Positions 57,001 to 64,000 of a stretch of 64,000 bases of DNA are shown one piece after another. The notes beneath the pieces were generated by a model. It was not told where the DNA came from and ran no database searches. It saw only the letters and a program-made list of their open reading frames with translations. Positions within the stretch are counted from its first letter, which is position 1; every line of letters starts with the position of its first letter. A program made the position numbers and the translations under genes. The stretch spans positions 3,012,536 through 3,076,535 of the forward strand of contig NC_134524.1 in assembly GCF_027942865.1 (NCBI RefSeq), read 5' to 3'. This stretch comes from Odontesthes bonariensis. Lineage: Eukaryota; Chordata; Actinopteri; Atheriniformes; Atherinopsidae.

Positions 57001-60000
57001 GTGTCCATGAACGCCTGAAACAGGAAGCAGCGTCTCTATGAACGCCTGAAACAGGAAGCAGCGTCTCCATGAACGCCTGAAACAGGAAGCAGCGTGTCCA
57101 TGAACGCCTGAAACAGGAAGCAGCGTGTCCATGAACGCCTGAAACAGGAAGCAGCGTGTCCATGAACGCCTGAAACAGGAAGCAGCGTGTCCATGAACGC
57201 CTGAAACAGGAAGCAGCGTCTCTATGAACGCCTGAAACAGGAAGCAGCGTCTCTATGAACGCCTGAAACAGGAAGCAGCGTCTCCATGAACGCCTGAAAC
57301 AGGAAGCAGCGTCTCTATGAACGCCTGAAACAGGAAGCAGCGTCTCCATGAACGCCTGAAACAGGAAGCAGCGTCTCCATGAACGCCTGAAACAGGAAGC
57401 AGCGTGTCCATGAACGCCTGAAACAGGAAGCAGCGTCTCCATGAACACCTGAAACAGGAAGCAGCGTCTCTATGAACGCCTGAAACAGGAAGCAGCGTCT
57501 CCATGAACGCCTGAAACAGGAAGCAGCGTCTCCATGAACGCCTGAAACAGGAAGCAGCGTCTCCATGAACGCCTGAAACAGGAAGCAGCGTGTCCATGAA
57601 CGCCTGAAACAGGAAGCAGCGTGTCCATGAACGCCTGAAACAGGAAGCAGCGTCTCTATGAACGCCTGAAACAGGAAGCAGCGTCTCTATGAACGCCTGA
57701 AACAGGAAGCAGCGTCTCCATGAATGCCTGAAACAGGAAGCAGCGTCTCTATGAACGCCTGAAACAGGAAGCAGCGTCTCCATGAACGCCTGAAACAGGA
57801 AGCAGCGTCTCCATGAACGCCTGAAACAGGAAGCAGCGTGTCCATGAACGCCTGAAACAGGAAGCGGCGTCTCTATGAACGCCTGAAACAGGAAGCAGCG
57901 TCTCCATGAACGCCTGAAACAGGAAGCAGCGTCTCTATGAACGCCTGAAACAGGAAGCAGCGTCTCTATGAACGCCTGAAACAGGAAGCAGCGTCTCCAT
58001 GAACGCCTGAAACAGGAAGCAGCGTCTCCACGAACGCCTGAAACAGGAAGCAGCGTCTCTATGAACACCTGAAACAGGAAGCAGCGTCTCCACGAACGCC
58101 TGAAACAGGAAGCAGCGTCTCTATGAACACCTGAAACAGGAAGCAGCGTCTCTATGAACGCCTGAAACAGGAAGCAGCGTCTCCACGAACGCCTGAAACA
58201 GGAAGCAGCGTCTCCACGAACGCCTGAAACAGGAAGCAGCGTCTCCATGAACGCCTGAAACAGGAAGCAGCGTCTCTATGAAAGCCTGAAACAGGAAGCA
58301 GCGTCTCCATGAACGCCTGAAACAGGAAGCAGCGTCTCCATGAACGCCTGAAACAGGAAGCAGCGTCTCTATGAACGCCTGAAACAGGAAGCAGCGTCTC
58401 CATGAACGCCTGAAACAGGAAGCAGCGTCTCCATGAACGTCTGAAACAGGAAGCAGCGTCTCCATGAACGCCTGAAACAGGAAGCAGCGTCTCCATGAAC
58501 GCCTGAAACAGGAAGCAGCGTCTCCATGAACGCCTGAAACAGGAAGCAGCGTCTCTATGAACGCCTGAAACAGGAAGCAGCGTCTCCATGAACGCCTGAA
58601 ACAGGAAGCAGCGTCTCTATGAAAGCCTGAAACAGGAAGCAGCGTCTCCATGAACGCCTGAAACAGGAAGCAGCGTCTCCATGAACGCCTGAAACAGGAA
58701 GCAGCGTCTCCATGAAAGCCTGAAACAGGAAGCAGCGTCTCCATGAACGCCTGAAACAGGAAGCAGCGTCTCCATGAACGTCTGAAACAGGAAGCAGCGT
58801 CTCCATGAACGCCTGAAACAGGAAGCAGCGTCTCCATGAACGCCTGAAACAGGAAGCAGCGCCTCCATGAACGTCTGAAACAGGAAGCAGCGTCTCCATG
58901 AACGCCTGAAACAGGAAGCAGCGTCTCCATGAACGCCTGAAACAGGAAGCAGCGTCTCTATGAACGCCTGAAACAGGAAGCAGCGTCTCTATGAACGTCT
59001 GAAACAGGAAGCAGCGTCTCCATGAACGCCTGAAACAGGAAGCAGCGTCTCTATGAATGCCTGAAACAGGAAGCAGCGTCTCCATGAACGCCTGAAACAG
59101 GAAGCAGCGTCTCTATGAACGCCTGAAACAGGAAGTAGCGTCTCCATGAACGCCTGAAACAGGAAGCAGCGTCTCCATGAACGCCTGAAACAGGAAGCAG
59201 CGTCTCCATGAACGCCTGAAACAGGAAGCAGCGTCTCCATGAACCCCTGAAACAGGAAGCAGCGTCTCCATGAACGCCTGAAACAGGAAGCAGCGTCTCC
59301 ATGAACGCCTGAAACAGGAAGCGGCGTCTCTATGAACGCCTGAAACAGGAAGCGGCGTCTCTATGAACGCCTGAAACAGGAAGCAGCGTCTCCACGAACG
59401 CCTGAAACAGGAAGCAGCGTCTCTATGAACGCCTGAAAAAGGAAGCAGCGTCTCTATGAACGCCTGAAACAGGAAGCAGCGTCTCCATGAACGCCTGAAA
59501 CAGGAAGCAGCGTCTCTATGAACGCCTGAAACAGGAAGCAGCGTCTCCACGAACGCCTGAAACAGGAAGCAGCGTCTCTATGAACGCCTGAAAAAGGAAG
59601 CAGCGTCTCTATGAACGCCTGAAACAGGAAGCAGCGTCTCTATGAACACCTGAAACAGGAAGCAGCGTCTCTATGAACGCCTGAAACAGGAAGCAGCGTC
59701 TCTATGAACGCCTGAAACAGGAAGCAGCGTCTCCATGAACGCCTGAAACAGGAAGCAGCGTCTCCATGAACGCCTGAAACAGGAAGCAGCGTCTCTATGA
59801 ACGCCTGAAACAGGAAGCAGCGTCTCCATGAACGCCTGAAACAGGAAGCAGCGTCTCCATGAACGCCTGAAACAGGAAGCAGCGTCTCCATGAACGCCTG
59901 AAACAGGAAGCAGCGTCTCCATGAACACCTGAAACAGGAAGCAGCGTCTCTATGAACGCCTGAAACAGGAAGCAGTGTCTCCATGAACGCCTGAAACAGG

Positions 60001-63000
60001 AAGCAGCGTCTCTATGAACGCCTGAAACAGGAAGCAGCGTCTCCATGAACGCCTGAAACAGGAAGCAGCGTCTCCATGAAAGCCTGAAACAGGAAGCAGC
60101 GTCTTCATGAACACCTGAAACAGGAAGCAGCGTCTCCATGAAAGCCTGAAACAGGAAGCAGCGTCTCCATGAACGCCTGAAACAGGAAGCAGCGTCTCCA
60201 TGAATGCCTGAAACAGGAAGCAGCGTCTCCATGAACGTCTGAAACAGGAAGCAGCGTCTCCATGAACGCTGAAACAGGAAGCAGCGTCTCCATGAACGCC
60301 TGAAACAGGAAGCAGCGTCTCCATGAACACCTGAAACAGGAAGCAGTGTCTCCATGAACGCCTGAAACAGGAAGCAGCGTCTCCATGAACGCCTGAAACA
60401 GGAAGCAGCGTCTCCATGAACGCCTGAAACAGGAAGCAGCGTCTCTATGAACACCTGAAACAGGAAGCAGCGTCTCTATGAACGCCTGAAACAGGAAGCA
60501 GCGTCTCCATGAACGCCTGAAACAGGAAGCAGCGTCTCCATGAAAGCCTGAAACAGGAAGCAGCGTCTTCATGAACACCTGAAACAGGAAGCAGCGTCTC
60601 CATGAAAGCCTGAAACAGGAAGCAGCGTCTCCATGAACGCCTGAAACAGGAAGCAGCGTCTCCATGAATGCCTGAAACAGGAAGCAGCGTCTCCATGAAC
60701 GTCTGAAACAGGAAGCAGCGTCTCCATGAACGCTGAAACAGGAAGCAGCGTCTCCATGAACGCCTGAAACAGGAAGCAGCGTCTCCATGAACACCTGAAA
60801 CAGGAAGCAGTGTCTCCATGAACGCCTGAAACAGGAAGCAGCCCCGTCCGTCCTCACATCCTTCAGTTTGATTTCACAGCTTAAATTTCTTTATCTTTTC
60901 TGGAATAATGACATTAACTGACCCTCACAGGTACGTTTGAGGAGAGCATCTGATTGGTTGAGTCATCGGCAGTTTTGATGTTTTCCCGCCTCTGTGAGGA
61001 CCTGATTATCTTAATTAGTGTAAAGTGCTGCAGTTTTAACTCTTTGCTTCCCGGTTTTTAGTGACTTTGTGGGAGTAAAACCTGACAGTAAGTTAGGAAT
61101 GTCACACTAAAAACCATAACGTTGTATTATAGGACAGCAGTAAGATCTGGGGTCACATGATCTTCTGTTGCTTTGAACTTTCCTAACTGAGGGATCTTTG
61201 AGCTCAAAGGAAAGAAGCTCCAGAGCGGAGGATGCACAGCTCCATCATTTATGAGAGAAAGGAGGCTTTAAGGCCTTAATATTTTCATCCATTTGCACTA
61301 ACTGTGATTCCTGTGGATCAATACGAGGAGTTTGAGCTTTCCTTCATTTTTTAACTTAATAATATTTCTAATTTGATAACTATAAGAGTACCTTTATGTA
61401 ACGTGATAAAACTGAATTAGACCGAGTATCTGAAGCACTTTTTATAGAATATTTACTGAACATTTCAGAGCTGCATCACAGCTGTTTCCTTTAAATCTCA
61501 CATTCATGTAAGCAGGTTCTCCTCCTAAAGTTAATCTCTACGTTACGTTAATTTAGAATCATTTAGAATCATTTAGCATCATGTAGCTTCATTTAGCATC
61601 ATTTAGTGTCATTTAGCATCATGTAGCTTCATTTAGCATCTCTTAGCGTCATTTAGCATCATGTAGCGTCATTTAGCTTCATTTAGCATCATTTAGCATC
61701 ATCAGCTTCATTTAGCGTCATTTAGCTTCATTTAGCGTCATTTAGCATCATGTAGCGTCATTTAGCATCATTTACCTTCGTTTAGCATCATTTAGCATCA
61801 TGTAGCTTAATTTAGCATCATGTAGCTTCATTTAGCATCATTTAGTATCATGTAGCTTCATTTAGCTTCATTTAGCATAATTTAGTATCATGTAGCTTCA
61901 TTTAGCATCATTTAGTGTCATTTAGCATCATGTAGCTTCATTTAACATCTCTTAGCGTCATTTAGCATCATGTAGTGTTATTTAGCTTCATTTAGCGTCA
62001 TTTAGCATCATTTACCTTCGTTTAGCATCATTTAGCATCATGTAGCTTCATTTAGCATCATTTAGTGTCATTTAGCATCATGTAGCTTCATTTAGCATCT
62101 CTTAGCGTCATTTAGCATCATGTAGCGTCATTTAGCTTCATTTTGCATCATTTAGCATCATCAGCTTCATTTAGCGTCATTTAGCTTCATTTAGCGTCAT
62201 TTAGCATCATGTAGCGTCATTTAGCATCATTTACCTTCGTTTAGCATCATTTAGCATCATGTAGCTTAATTTAGCATCATGTAGCTTCATTTAGCATCAT
62301 TTAGTATCATGTAGCTTCATTTAGCTTCATTTAGCATAATTTAGTATCATGTAGCTTCATTTAGCATCATTTAGTGTCATTTAGCATCATGTAGCTTCAT
62401 TTAACATCTCTTAGCGTCATTTAGCATCATGTAGCGTTATTTAGCTTCATTTAGCATCATTTAGCTTCATTTGGCATCATTTAGCTTCATGTAGCGTCAT
62501 TTAGCATTATGTAGTGTTATTTAGCATCATTTAGCTTCATGTAGCATCATTTAGCTACATGTAGCATCATTTAGCATTATGTGGTGTTATTTAGCATCAT
62601 GTAGCATTATTTAGCTACATGTAGCATAATTTAGCATTGTGTAGTGTTATTTAGCATCATTTAGCATCATTTAGCATCATCAGCTTCATGTAGCATCTTT
62701 TGGCATCATGTAGCATCATTTAGCATAATTTAGCATCATTGAGCATCATTTAGCATCATCAGCTTCATGTAGCATCTTTTAGCATCATGTAGCATCATTT
62801 AGCATCATTTAGCTTCATTTAGCATCATGTAGCATCATTTAGCATCATATAGCATCATTTAGCATCATTCAGGGTGATGTGGGGTTCACTTTGAGGACAC
62901 TGATGATCACAGAAACGCAGCCACCTGAAGTCTGGATTTGGCCTCGGCCTCTTTCTCCGCCGTCTCCCTCAGAAAAAGCTCGATGTCCGTCATCTCCCTG

Positions 63001-64000
63001 TAAGACAGGACGAACATGAGATCCAGAGACACGGTCGGGTTAAACACCAGGTGTAAACGTGCACAAAGAACAGAATGATTAAAGAAACAGATTTCCATGT
63101 GAACAGACGTGAGATAAAGTGGAACGCATGAAGCCGCGCTGACCTCAGCCGGACGCCTCGGGGCTGCTGAGCCTCGCTGTCGCTCTGTGTTTATCACAGC
63201 AAGACGTGTCCTCCTGCTTTACCCACTCAGGGTTTCATTTTATTCACGTGATGTGACAACAGAACTCTTTCTCTTTTAGCTCATATCCGCCTCACTGCAT
63301 AAATCAGGCTTCATCCACCCGGTTCCACTGGTTTCTGTACCTACTGGGACACAAAAGGAGGGAAACCTTCAGGATACTGACTGTTGGCGCTGACTCAGCT
63401 CCTTCTCTCTCCCCGTCAGGTCCTTCTTCAGTCGCTCCATCATCGCCACGGCAGCAGACACCTGCGGGGTGAATGAAACGCTGCTGAAACATCAGAAACC
63501 CGGTGAAACTGCGGTGTGGGCTCAGAGCTCCGCCCACCTCTCTGGACAGGTACGCCGCCCTCTGCTCCACCTCCTGCTTCTCGCTCTTCAGGCGTTCCCC
63601 GTCTCTTCTCTCCCACTCGAGCTCCGCCTCCCTCCTCTGTAGCTCCGCCTTCAGCCGCCCCACGCGGCGGTTCACCCGCTCCTCCACCTCCGCGAACGTC
63701 CGGGCGATCTTACGGTCCAGCCCCAGTCCCAGCCGCTCCTCCAGGCCGATCCCCACCGACAGGCCAAAGTCCAGCCCCAGGTGGAGCCCCAGCTCCCCCC
63801 GGGTCTCTGGGGGAAACGGGTCCAGGCGCCCAGGCAGGGCCACAGCGGTGGAGGGGTCCACCGGCCGGGCCCGGTCCGAGGAGCCGAACATGCCCCTGAG
63901 CAGCTGGGCCGAGGCAGACGATGAGGCCAGGTCCAGGCAGGCCAGCGGCAGGGGGAGGCTGCAGGGCTGCGTGCCCAGAGAAGGGCTCTGACTCTGGGAT
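44988..64000 (-). CDS. fbxo41: F-box only protein 41 (15 exons in window, 5' end outside)
   Basis: F-box proteins are substrate adaptors of SCF (SKP1-cullin-F-box) ubiquitin ligases; FBXO41 is known as a neuronal member with an N-terminal coiled coil, an F-box and a C-terminal leucine-rich part. Fifteen exons join with consistent phases: 64000-63538, 63461-63382, 62997-62925, 56828-56610, 55851-55793, 55695-55549, 54820-54708, 54556-54333, 53297-53182, 52044-51892, 50493-50398, 49614-49496, 48243-48085, 47984-47869 and 45050-44988, giving 733 codons against roughly 875 residues in the mammalian protein. Diagnostic pieces are the coiled coil ending in LLERADRAERQ, the F-box exon with AAEVCSDWRFVARHPAVW, and LRR-type exons with SQCPHILTDRTLWLASCYC. 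The reading frame is still open at the right edge, so the N-terminus lies beyond it. The middle exons 4-6 are the least certain. Introns carry four minisatellites, a hAT element and an inverted-repeat element. No in-frame stop was seen in the joined exons, so the gene looks functional. Confidence 0.93.
45611..46906 (+). mobile_element. Defective hAT-type element with BED-finger remnant
   Basis: Ends are inverted CCAGAGGTGGGTAG / CTACCCACCTCTGG, with ACTTGAGTACTTTT-type subterminal repeats at both sides. Inside (46100-46200) is a transposase BED-finger fragment split over two frames: CVFCGNQN in one and STSNLRKHV in the next. The rest of the transposase is missing. It sits in the last fbxo41 intron. 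A clean target duplication was not found. Confidence 0.75.
46385..46562 (+). mobile_element. LINE/SINE 3' tail nested in the hAT element
   Basis: Carries GAAAGCACTTTGAGTACC, then a GGGCTATATAAATAA stretch and a GATT microsatellite tail, the common 3' end of fish retroposons. It interrupts the hAT-type element. Confidence 0.55.
46920..47860. other. fbxo41 intron 14 remainder, nothing recognised
   Basis: AT-rich, GCTAAT-containing sequence without genes or clear elements. Confidence 0.5.
47869..47984 (-). CDS. fbxo41: fbxo41 exon 14
   Basis: Acceptor CCACCTGTGCAG, donor CTGAAG/GTGTGT, 116 nt, phase 1 to 0. Encodes CENIRSIVVEVSAKDYFEEP and QEAQHLFREILSTLK. Confidence 0.92.
48085..48243 (-). 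CDS. fbxo41: fbxo41 exon 13: leucine-rich repeats
   Basis: Acceptor GTGTTTTCAG, donor CCACA/GTGAGA, 159 nt, phase 1 to 1. Encodes RSCADLQVLELERITDLSLQ and SLQTLILTHTPVSGQAILHF, LRR-type strands and helices. Confidence 0.92.
48370..49330 (-). mobile_element. Possible LTR-like or unclassified transposon segment
   Basis: A block of unlike composition in fbxo41 intron 12. On the minus strand it carries GGGCTATAAACGGGAGCG, which looks like a TATA box, followed by a promoter-proximal stretch and ACCGGTAAGTTG, a donor-like site. This could be a solo LTR, but paired ends and a target duplication were not found. Confidence 0.25.
49496..49614 (-). CDS. fbxo41: fbxo41 exon 12: leucine-rich repeats
   Basis: Acceptor CCTTGTTTCAG, donor CTCA/GTGAGTG, 119 nt, phase 2 to 1. 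Encodes QQPTRFGNRCLQTIGRCWPH and LRSLSVGGAGCSTQGLVAL. Confidence 0.92.
49621..50340. other. fbxo41 intron 11, nothing recognised
   Basis: AT-rich; no gene or clear element. It contains a run of nine Cs near 50330. Confidence 0.5.
50398..50493 (-). CDS. fbxo41: fbxo41 exon 11: leucine-rich repeats
   Basis: Acceptor TTCACCTGCAG, donor CCCTG/GTCAGT, 96 nt, phase 2 to 2. Encodes SSSDPLGHEVLWALGAGCRS and ISSLQVAPAHP. Its pyrimidine tract is supplied by the last copies of the 16-bp array. Confidence 0.9.
50499..51885. repeat. 16-bp minisatellite filling fbxo41 intron 10
   Basis: Units CAGACAGACAGGTGAA and CAGACAGAAAGGTAAA with occasional 12- and 20-base versions. The marker CAGAGACAGG recurs at 51241 and 51571, so a 330-base block is duplicated. 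The intron is 51891-50494, so virtually all of it is array. Confidence 0.96.
51892..52044 (-). CDS. fbxo41: fbxo41 exon 10: leucine-rich repeats
   Basis: Acceptor GTCTCTCAG, donor TACAG/GTGAGA, 153 nt, phase 2 to 2. Encodes GCVEPGMEALLRSAGGSLLH then HILTDRTLWLASCYCRNLQA. The donor lies a few bases from the 16-bp array that fills the next intron. Confidence 0.92.
52325..53035. repeat. 51/42-bp minisatellite in fbxo41 intron 9
   Basis: Unit CAGTCTCACTGTGGGGACTT followed by a GCCTCCTTATGGGGACACAA stretch; a 9-base ACAGTTCAA insert is present or absent, giving 51- or 42-bp units. Because both lengths are multiples of three, the array stays open in one frame, but it lies inside an intron of the opposite-strand gene. 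Confidence 0.93.
53182..53297 (-). CDS. fbxo41: fbxo41 exon 9: after the F-box
   Basis: Acceptor GGGTGTAG, donor ACACG/GTAACA, 116 nt, phase 0 to 2. Encodes FLTTLSQWCTQTQSLVLSSL and KPRSRRANETREDYHKNTR, closely following the family pattern. Confidence 0.9.
53435..53695 (+). repeat. Dispersed repeat, second copy of 2615-2860
   Basis: Shares CGTCTGATTCCAACACAAC and CCTTTTAGTGTTGGAACAGC, and in the same order the AAACCTTTT and GGTCAA stretches, with the segment at 2615-2860. No coding potential; family unknown. Confidence 0.7.
54333..54556 (-). CDS. fbxo41: fbxo41 exon 8: F-box
   Basis: Acceptor CCCCGTTCAG, donor ACAGAG/GTAGAC, 224 nt, phase 1 to 0. Encodes the F-box with core LFCVFPYLDVRSLLRAAEVC then DWRFVARHPAVWTRLRLENA. 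The Leu-rich start, the central Leu-Leu and the Trp pair are the expected SKP1-binding features. Confidence 0.92.
54708..54820 (-). CDS. fbxo41: fbxo41 exon 7: basic stretch and poly-Glu tract
   Basis: Acceptor CCTCTTTCTGCAG, donor GATG/GTATGT, 113 nt, phase 2 to 1. Encodes TWSKRNLRHHST followed by 16 glutamates from a GAG/GAA microsatellite (54712-54759). The RxxRHSTE context agrees with the mammalian protein, where the acidic run is broken and shorter. Confidence 0.85.
54821..55548. other. fbxo41 intron 6, nothing recognised
   Basis: No gene, array or clear mobile element seen on either strand. Confidence 0.5.
55549..55695 (-). CDS. fbxo41: fbxo41 exon 6: linker
   Basis: Acceptor TTTGTCTCTTCCAG, donor TCTG/GTACGT, 147 nt, phase 2 to 2. 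Encodes a Gly/Arg/Pro-rich linker including RMRTMSLGSGGWDCEGG. This linker varies in the family, so the call rests on splice sites, phase and an open frame. Confidence 0.6.
55793..55851 (-). CDS. fbxo41: fbxo41 exon 5: Tyr/Ser-rich linker
   Basis: Acceptor GGCCTGCAG, donor CTACGG/GTACCT, 59 nt, phase 0 to 2. Encodes RSYSVSGSYRLGEQPYSHYG. The donor is chosen because the frame reaches a TGA at 55723 if it is not spliced. The resulting 97-bp intron ends in a strong pyrimidine tract. Confidence 0.6.
55924..56588. mobile_element. TTAA-flanked element with about 290-bp inverted repeats
   Basis: The left arm (from AAGGGATAGTTCGCCTC) and right arm (ending GGCGAACTGTCCCTT) are reverse complements over nearly 300 bases, around a 75-base unique centre. 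Both ends are flanked by TTAA, the target typical of piggyBac-type elements. It has no coding capacity. The right end lies about 20 bases from the 3' border of fbxo41 exon 4. A single arm of the same family is at 43500-43796. Confidence 0.8.
56610..56828 (-). CDS. fbxo41: fbxo41 exon 4: end of coiled coil and linker
   Basis: Acceptor CCTGTTTCAG, first codons VFIETLLERADRAERQ, then a Tyr/Ser/Pro/Gly-rich linker. The 3' border is taken at AACAGG/GTGGGA, which keeps phase 0 into exon 5; a donor 13 bases further on (ACC/GTAGCA) cannot be excluded. The first 20 bases of this exon plus 11 bases of its acceptor are the unit of the 31-bp array that fills the upstream intron. Confidence 0.82.
56811..60842. 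repeat. 31-bp minisatellite, about 130 copies, made of the fbxo41 exon 4 splice junction
   Basis: On the minus strand each unit reads TCCTGTTTCAG followed by GCGTTCATGGAGACGCTGCT. This is the 11-base 3' end of the intron plus the first 20 bases of fbxo41 exon 4, with few substitutions. The last copy runs straight into the true exon at 56828. Near the distal end a 464-bp block (15 units, one with a 1-base deletion) is present twice, marked by GTCTTCATGA at 60101 and 60565, so part of the array grew by block duplication. Units differ mainly at C/T, T/C and G/A positions. Confidence 0.97.
60843..61545. other. Unique intronic sequence of fbxo41
   Basis: About 700 bases between the two arrays. 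No open frame, repeat or recognisable element was seen on either strand. Confidence 0.6.
61546..62872. repeat. 10-bp minisatellite ATTTAGCATC with 459-bp higher-order duplication
   Basis: About 130 degenerate copies of ATTTAGCATC (variants TGTAGCTTC, TTTAGCGTC). The variant ATTTAGTGTC recurs at 61601 and 62060 and, separately, at 61910 and 62369, both 459 bases apart, so a long block was duplicated in tandem. It lies in the same fbxo41 intron as the 31-bp array. Confidence 0.95.
62925..62997 (-). CDS. fbxo41: fbxo41 exon 3: coiled coil
   Basis: Acceptor CTTACAG, donor CTTCAG/GTGGCT, 73 nt, phase 2 to 0. Encodes MTDIELFLRETAEKEAEAKS, which corresponds to the conserved FLKETA-type segment of FBXO41. 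Confidence 0.88.
63382..63461 (-). CDS. fbxo41: fbxo41 exon 2: coiled coil
   Basis: Acceptor CCCCGCAG, donor CAACA/GTCAGT, 80 nt, phase 0 to 2. Encodes VSAAVAMMERLKKDLTGREK and the start of the next heptads, which continue the coiled coil. Confidence 0.85.
63538..64000 (-). CDS. fbxo41: fbxo41 exon 1 of window (partial): Pro/Leu-rich then coiled coil
   Basis: Open from the window edge to a GTGGGC donor after ...YLSRE (phase 0). The first half is Ser/Leu/Gly-rich; the second is heptad-like (VEERVNRRVGRLKAELQRRE), matching the family's coiled coil. An internal Met at 63891 is unlikely to be the start, because the frame continues upstream without a stop. Confidence 0.85.

Noticed and set aside
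56517-60857. Many long minus-strand frames of METLLPVSGVHGDAASCF repeats
   Set aside because: The 31-bp array read in its three phases; only the short piece after 56828 is a true exon.

Overview
This is a stretch of teleost fish genome, probably a percomorph. The genes are split by short introns with GT/AG borders, and the spaces are filled with fish-type LINEs, hAT, PIF/Harbinger and TTAA-flanked elements, a tRNA-derived SINE and a very heavy load of minisatellites. The species cannot be told from the sequence. Nothing bacterial or viral is seen as a working unit.

Five gene models can be built, all on the minus strand, by joining exons at splice sites with matching phases. From right to left: (1) fbxo41, an F-box/leucine-rich protein, 15 exons from the right edge to 44988, 5' end outside the window; (2) a gltpd2-like glycolipid-transfer-domain gene, six exons, 43176-31982, 310 residues, complete; (3) a two-V-domain immunoglobulin-superfamily receptor, four exons, 28070-23016, 321 residues, complete; (4) a THAP-domain gene, 18139-17698 with a possible further exon near 14.7 kb and a 5' non-coding exon near 19.7 kb; (5) a 16-finger C2H2 zinc-finger gene whose main exon is 4754-3384, probably with an upstream exon (8307-7727) made almost entirely of a coding Glu/Gln/Asn/Leu minisatellite.

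Mobile DNA: L2/CR1-like LINE copies on both strands (5.0-7.7 kb and 8.5-12.5 kb), an L1/Tx1-type fragment (13.6-14.2 kb), an RTE-like LINE inside the Ig-gene intron (25.5-26.6 kb), two hAT elements with exact 8-bp target duplications, two elements with TAA target duplications carrying a MADF-type and a THAP-type ORF remnant, a long-inverted-repeat TTAA element, and a four-level nest of insertions in a gltpd2-like intron.

Tandem arrays make up more than a quarter of the window. Almost every gene has one in or beside it: 34-bp (THAP intron), 56-bp and 32-bp (either side of the Ig gene), AGTATGT-type (gltpd2 intron 5), 51-bp (gltpd2 intron 2), 16-bp (a whole fbxo41 intron), 51/42-bp, 31-bp and 10-bp (fbxo41 introns). 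The most striking is the 31-bp array at 56.8-60.8 kb. Its unit is a copy of the fbxo41 intron-exon junction (11 intronic plus 20 exonic bases), so about 130 copies of a 3' splice site lie in tandem directly upstream of the real one.
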